Below are positions 48,199 through 64,000 of a stretch of 64,000 bases of DNA, piece after piece. The first letter of the stretch is position 1; the number at the start of each line of letters is the position of its first letter. The notes beneath the pieces are model-generated. The model did no database searches and had not been told where the DNA came from. It worked only from the letters and a program-made list of their open reading frames with translations. The DNA lies in NCBI RefSeq assembly GCF_014839805.1, contig NC_051138.1, forward strand, positions 3,346,983-3,410,982, given 5' to 3'. A program made the position numbers and the translations under genes. The DNA is from Manduca sexta. Its lineage: Eukaryota; Arthropoda; Insecta; Lepidoptera; Sphingidae.

Positions 48199-49404
48199 AT
48201 ATTAAGCCATTGGAGTTTCCAGGGCTATTTGTGTATGCCTGTGTTAATTTGTTTATGAATGTAAATATGGGTGAAATAATAATCAATAGAGGTTATATCT
48301 GTCTAAACTTGCTTTATAAAAATAAACATCCTGGACATAATATAATGCAAAATTTCGAGTTAGCTTATTTGTATTTACAGTATTTCTGTCATTGTCATTG
48401 TCAGTCACTTTCAACTACATTGATATATGAATACTAAGCAAAATAATAAGAAACCAAATACTGAATTTACAATGTAGTTTTCAATATTAATCTTTAATAA
48501 ATTATTAGGTGGTTAATAAAAATGCATTTTTAATTATATAACTGCTCACACATGAAAGAAAGTATTGTAGTAATATTTTTTTCAGTTGAACTTTCAACCC
48601 TTGACCTAATAAGTACATTAGCTGCAAACTAGTCAGTCCTGGCATCAATTCCAAGCTTGTATAAGTTGCAACACTGGGTAATCACCCGGAAAAGAAAATT
48701 AACACGATTTTACCCACTAGATCCTCGAGACAGGGTTGATGTCAGGCATAACTAAGTCCAATACTTACTGCTACTTGATGGTATAAGTGTCCTGCGCCGA
48801 CCACACTACAGGGAAGGGGATAATGACATTATATACTTAGCTTTATCGATGCAATTGATGGAAATATCAATTTAAAACCGATCGAATTAAATTCGTTGTA
48901 TGTAAGTATTGATCAATATAAAAGAACTGGTTGGCGTTATGAGTTTTCCGACACATTTTTTTTATTAAACGCCTAGAAAAATAATAAGTGCATATTATGC
49001 TGCAGGACTATGTACTCTATCGCCCGTATTCGTAATTAATTCTGTACATTTATTATAAAATATGATTTTTACACAATTTATCATTAAATCAGAATATTTA
49101 AATTTAAAAGCGGTGCAGTAGTAAAAAAATATATAAATTATACAACATCCCGGGTGTAACGTGGATGTGACCATATCATAAACGTCTTTTTGCCATAATG
49201 TGCTCAAAAAATTGAGCGGATCGCCAATATTACAGATTGGCGACTTCCTGTTATTGTGACATTTAATAAAGGCGGGAAAACAAGCGTCATTTCCTTGATT
49301 TGTTACATTTTTTAAGTTTTAGTTAACGAATACAATTTCTGTAAAAGTTTCAAGAAAATAATTTTAACTTCTGTGATAAAAATAATACGAATCGTTGTGC
49401 TAAA
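48199..49404. other. Spacer between the LRPPRC-like gene and the kleisin gene
   Basis: The left third holds the LRPPRC 3' UTR with AATAAA at 48321-48326. The middle (about 48590-48800) has more GC and may be an unrecognised repeat. The right end, up to the ATG at 49405, should contain the kleisin promoter and 5' UTR. No further exon was supported. Confidence 0.55.
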
Positions 49405-59837
<10,433 letters not shown>

Positions 59838-61214
59838 ATCTCGCTCATTCATCTACCATTTTGATCTCATTTGTTTTAATTTAGTAATGTTGTTTTTGTT
59901 AAATATGCTTTATCAATGTTACTAATGTTTTTATATTTTAATATTGTGAAATACCTTGATGACTATTAAATAATAGTTTTAAACCAAACTGGTGATTTAA
60001 TTTGAAATAAAACTCACTAATGGATTGAACAATTTATTTGAATAATTTGTATATAATAATGATATGATTTCTGTACAACTTTACACAAGTCATCAACTAG
60101 ATTCAAGTCAACTAGATAATTTTATGAGTATCTTAACAATAGGTAGATAGTGGCTTAAAATGTACAATTCCTAGTAGCGTGAATGAAAGCTGTACAATAA
60201 ACAGTTGACTTAAATACTTAGTTATTACATATCTAACTTTACATACAATACAGTCATTATATATTTAAGAGTTGGAATATTAATTGATACCTACCTAGTA
60301 GTTAACTTAGTAGCCTTATCTTTTTACATAAGAATTAATATAAAAAAAGAAATTACAAATAAGGGTTTTGTATGGAGTGACCCTACCTTGAAATATCACT
60401 ATCTTTTTCATATTTATTTATACAAAATCAGTCTCCTACTATTTGTTACCGAGCTCTGCCGTATGAAAATGTTTAACACTAATTAAACAAACTAATTCTC
60501 AATAATCTTATAACAGAAAGGCAGTCATGCGTTGTGGCATCAGGACGTTCAGCACTGGACGTTTGAATATTATTCAACAAGTACGCTACTAAACAGTTAT
60601 GCCACATCGATAGATTCACCGTGTGAACAAGATATAATGTTTTACATTTATTCCACGCTACATATACAGCAGAAACAACTTCGGACACGCATCAACGTTT
60701 CACAGCCTTACTACAGTCGTCCCAAGCTCTCACTCTATGTATAAGTTACAGTCTGCCCATGCAGGCTCAGGAATGACAATATTTAGGATAAATAGCTACC
60801 ATTGTTTGCACATCATTTATGGAACATCGCAACCGATTATATAAGACAGCATGTATATACTTTTCATCATTCACAACATAACTCAATCGATAAATTCTTT
60901 TTATTACATTTAAATTAAACATTTGATTACTTTTTTACGCTTATTTGATAGAATACAAATCATAATAGAGACCATTAAAAATTGCTATATATTTTTTTTC
61001 ACATATGACTAACTGCGACATTAACTAACACAGGAGACGAGTAATGTAGGCGCGTGTAGTCCGGCGCGGGGGGGACCATAGCGATAACATCCAAAATCGG
61101 TGACACATATCACAGACCACTAAGTTACTCCTAAAAGCGTTTTTTAAAACTTGGAATGTCACAGAAACCACTTTTAACGAAGGGTAATATGATGCCATGT
61201 TATCTTGCATGTTC
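59838..61214. other. Convergent 3' UTR region
   Basis: The kleisin gene ends with AATAAA at 60006-60011, and a minus-strand AATAAA (plus-strand TTTATT, near 60030) could end the gene coming from the right. The two transcripts would then meet within a few tens of bases. The minus-strand 3' UTR would be about 1.2 kb. No further exon was seen. Confidence 0.55.
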
Positions 61215-63669
61215 TTACGGCGCGAGCGAGTCGCTGTCATAGTCGTCATCGGCGGCGTCAGCGTCTGCGTCCGCGCAGTTGATGCTTTCAAAATACTGTT
61301 GTGGCTTGCCGTTCCACAAGGAGTCCGGTGACGGCGCGTCGTCGAGCGAGTTGTCGTACAGCAGCGAGCGCGCCAGCTCCGCGGCGAGCGGCAGCGGCGG
61401 CGAGTAGGCGCGCGGCGCCAGCGGCAGCGGCCGGGAGCGCACGGCGAGTGGCGCGAGCGGCGCGAGTGGCGCGAGTGGCGCGAGTGGCGGGAGCGGCGCG
61501 AGCTGCACGAGCGGCGCCAGGCGCGACACGCGGCTCACGTACTCGGCGGCGGCGGCCAGCGACGAGTCGCGGTAGCGCTCCCAATCTGAACTGTGACCCT
61601 CCGAGGCTTGTTCGGTAGTCTGTCGAAAGTCCCGGCGGTTACTGGCGGAAGCGGGCGGAGTGCCGGGTCCCGCGCTGCGGTCCCGCACGCATCAGTACCG
61701 ACGCTCGTTGTCACTTGCTCCTCGACGCTTTTGGAAATGTTTGCAAATTGCGACCGGCGAGTGTAGACACTGATGCGTACAGAGATGCATTCGGTGCAAA
61801 GTATGTTGTGTGATCGAAATATAATCGCGTGTATCTTCAATGAATGTGTGTCAGGCTCGATACTGTCGACTGAACATCCGTGCATCAAACGCTACTCTCT
61901 CGTACTAATGATAAGTAATATCTACTCGTGAACGACTTCAGTATAGTCTACGGCCATGTGAGAGCATTGGTCGTTGTGTTACGGTGCTCATTCCATTGGT
62001 TTGCCATTATGCCACTATGTCAGTAAAAATAAAATTATAATAGAACTTAACAACCAAATGAAATTACAATAGTTATGGTATGTATTTCTAATAAACTGCT
62101 AAGGCAACAAAATTAATGAACCATATTCTATTATGGTTAAAGGCAAATCCACATCGCACTTACCACTTTTACTTACAATTTCTATAAACATATCAAAATT
62201 GCAAAATTAAACACATTGTTGAAAGGATTTTAGACACATCAGTGTAGTTACAATGAGTTATGAACAACAAAATTATTAATTATTTATGTGAACAAATACA
62301 GTTAAAATCCCAAGCCAATAAAACTTCTTTAAAGTTACCGTTTCACAGGATATAAATAATTATAATTAATTTGGTATTACACAATTTTTAAAAGGCAAGT
62401 TTTGGGACTCTTTTAATTCATAATCCAAGAAACGGTAACTTTTACATGGAATGTGATGTTTAAAAAATAATGTGAACATGAACAATAGTGTGCGGGATAA
62501 AAATCAAACTAGCTCAACTGTGTGTGCGTCAAGCGACGGATGATGTTCTTCGTTTTTTTTTTGTTCATTTACAGTGTCAATAAATAATAAAAAATGCTAA
62601 AGCAAGGTTGATTTTTATACCGTCACATTTCGGTAGTTAGTGACGGTAATGACCGCTCTCGGGGGGTGCGCTCGCCTACTCTACGCATCAAAAATAAGAG
62701 AACTGAACAAACGGCAAACAAAGCACCGCGGGAACCCGGCGGCCCAAGCGAAATAAATCGGAACTGAACCAAACTCACGGTCGACATAATGGCATGTCGC
62801 GTCCGACCCCGCACCGCCACCGAGACGCGGGCAGTGCACTCTCACACGGTGGGTTAGCTCGGGGCCGGCCCCTACGAGTCCTTAAAGAACCACGTGTTCC
62901 AGAACGAGCGCGCGCGCACCTTGGCATCCGCCGCCGGCGCGTCCCGGCGCCGCGCCTCGCCCGCGCGCGACCGCGCCGACGCGCTCGACCGCGCCGACCG
63001 CGCCGAGTGCGCCGAGTGCGCCGACGGCGGCCGCGGCGGCGCGCTGCTCGGCGGCGGCCGCGGCGCCGCGCCCTTGTGCGCCGCATGCGCAGTGTGCAGC
63101 GGGATGCGCGACGGGCGCCCGCGGCGCGGCGTCTCGCTGATGCGCGCGTCCTCGTCGTCGTCGTTGCGCTCGCTGGCGGCGCTGCGATGGCTGCGGTCGA
63201 GCCGGTCGCTGCGCTCGAGCCGCTCGTGTCGCTCGAGCCGCTCGTGCCGCTCGTGTCGCTCGAGTCGCTCGTGTCGCTCGTGGCGCTCGTACCGCTCGTC
63301 GGGCAGCGGCAGCGGCTCCATGTCGCGCATGCTGCTGTGCGCGTCGCGCCGCTCGTCACTGCGAGCGCCCTCCAGCTGCCTGACACGAGCGCGCGCACCT
63401 TCCAGTTCTATGCTCTTCTCCTCGAGCTGCAATAACAAAATATTTCAGATAAGTGTCTGTATCACTAATCACAATTCTTACATATCAATAACAACGGGAA
63501 ATTGATATACTAATTGGTTATTATTACACTTCGACAGTACCTCCTTCCATAGTTCATAACAAACACATACCCTGAATTTTAGGTCCTCGTTGACGTCGCG
63601 CGCCCGGTCCAACCTCTCCAACAGTAGTGTGCGTTGTTCGAGTATACGCTTCATTCGCTCACTTAATAC
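61215..63669 (-). CDS. 3' part of a GC-rich coiled-coil protein gene (partial, three exons seen)
   Basis: Exons in transcript order: 63669-63571 (VLSERMKRILEQRTLLLERL...), 63426-62876, and 61641-61215 (TAA stop at 61215-61217). The first is 33 codons in phase 0 and continues into LEEKSIELEGARARVRQLE with a heptad pattern, so the protein is a coiled coil there. Then come a low-complexity stretch of RHERLERHERHER type, an Ala/Pro/Ser/Arg-rich part, and FWNTWFFKD. If exon 2 ends at 62876 with donor gtaggg, its phase fits the exon at 61641 exactly, and the chain reads on through RRDFRQTTEQASEG to a LAPLAPLAP stretch and an acidic end (DADAD...DYDSDSLAP). Without that splice the protein stops at TAG in 62872-62874, inside the donor. 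I do not recognise the family. The exons are far more GC-rich than the surroundings. The 5' part lies beyond the right edge. Confidence 0.6.
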
Positions 63670-64000
63670 CTGAGGACACAACAATATATTGTTTATAATA
63701 CAAATATAAAAAATATTTATAGGCAATAAGAACGTCTTGAAATTTTAACAACCTATACATTCTCTTTACCATAAACATAAAATAAAAACCTGAATATAGG
63801 GTAATGATCCTAATAGGCTCATCCCAAATTAACCTACTTTTCTAGTTATATTTATGAAATATATTTTTAAATTAGCAGACGCCATAACCACTTAACAGAT
63901 GTCCATCAGACAAATTTCATCCAAAACTATTCAGCAGTTTCTGCGTTTACTTGTAACAAATATTTTCATATACTATCGCATTACATTATGCGTATGAAAT
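63670..64000 (-). other. Intron of the coiled-coil gene, running off the window
   Basis: AT-rich sequence upstream of the acceptor (cctcag|G at 63669). A fragment at 63900-63960 (ATCCAAAACTATTCAGCAG) resembles the interior of short Helitrons. No exon was recognised. Confidence 0.5.

Noticed and set aside
61301..61618. Plus-strand and alternative-frame open frames in the GC-rich exon
   Set aside because: GC-rich DNA lacks stop codons by chance. The translations are Arg/Ala runs without splice support, and the minus-strand frame is the one with sensible protein features.
62794..63505. Plus-strand and second minus-strand frames of about 200 codons
   Set aside because: Shadows of the GC-rich coiled-coil exon on the minus strand. 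Only that frame continues the heptad pattern from the upstream exon.

Overview
The window looks like nuclear DNA from a moth or butterfly (Lepidoptera). It is AT-rich, its genes are broken by GT-AG introns, and its introns and spacers carry repeat types typical of that order. These are Helitrons whose CTAG 3' end follows a CCGCGG-type hairpin and whose interior holds 123-bp tandem units, a tRNA-derived SINE, hAT- and maT-type DNA transposon relics, and LINE tails. No prokaryotic, viral or CRISPR feature was seen. The species cannot be named from the sequence.

Layout, left to right. Positions 1-1870 hold repeat debris and a nearly complete but frameshifted maT-type (DD37D) mariner element with recognisable terminal inverted repeats. 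At 3853-4042 (minus strand) lies what looks like the first coding exon of an ABCG-type transporter; the rest of that gene would lie beyond the left edge. From 5546 to 31017, on the minus strand, two tandem paralogues encode membrane acyltransferases of the NRF-6 (nose resistant to fluoxetine) / acyltransferase-3 family. Both were assembled exon by exon into 13-exon genes of 701 and 805 codons. Introns sit at matching places and phases throughout, so they are a clear tandem duplication. They differ mainly in the C-terminal tail.

Positions 31018-38442 are a 7.4-kb gene-poor spacer with several Helitrons, including an inverted pair. Then come a cytosolic malate dehydrogenase gene (minus strand) and, divergently, a mitochondrial LRPPRC-like pentatricopeptide protein gene of nine exons (1308 codons). 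They share a roughly 1-kb divergent upstream region that contains two perfect or near-perfect hairpins. Next is a 16-exon gene (plus strand, 761 codons) for a kleisin cohesin subunit, most like REC8. One of its introns carries a 1.9-kb Helitron, itself interrupted by a small hAT element, that ends only 24 bases before the next exon. At the right edge is the 3' part of a GC-rich, coiled-coil gene on the minus strand. It converges with the kleisin gene and continues beyond the window.

The genes do not form a single pathway. The malate dehydrogenase/LRPPRC pair is the only arrangement that hints at shared regulation (both relate to mitochondrial energy metabolism). Exon boundaries were placed by eye from splice consensus, reading-frame phase and, for the acyltransferases, comparison of the two paralogues. 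The totals of all four complete multi-exon reconstructions are exact multiples of three.
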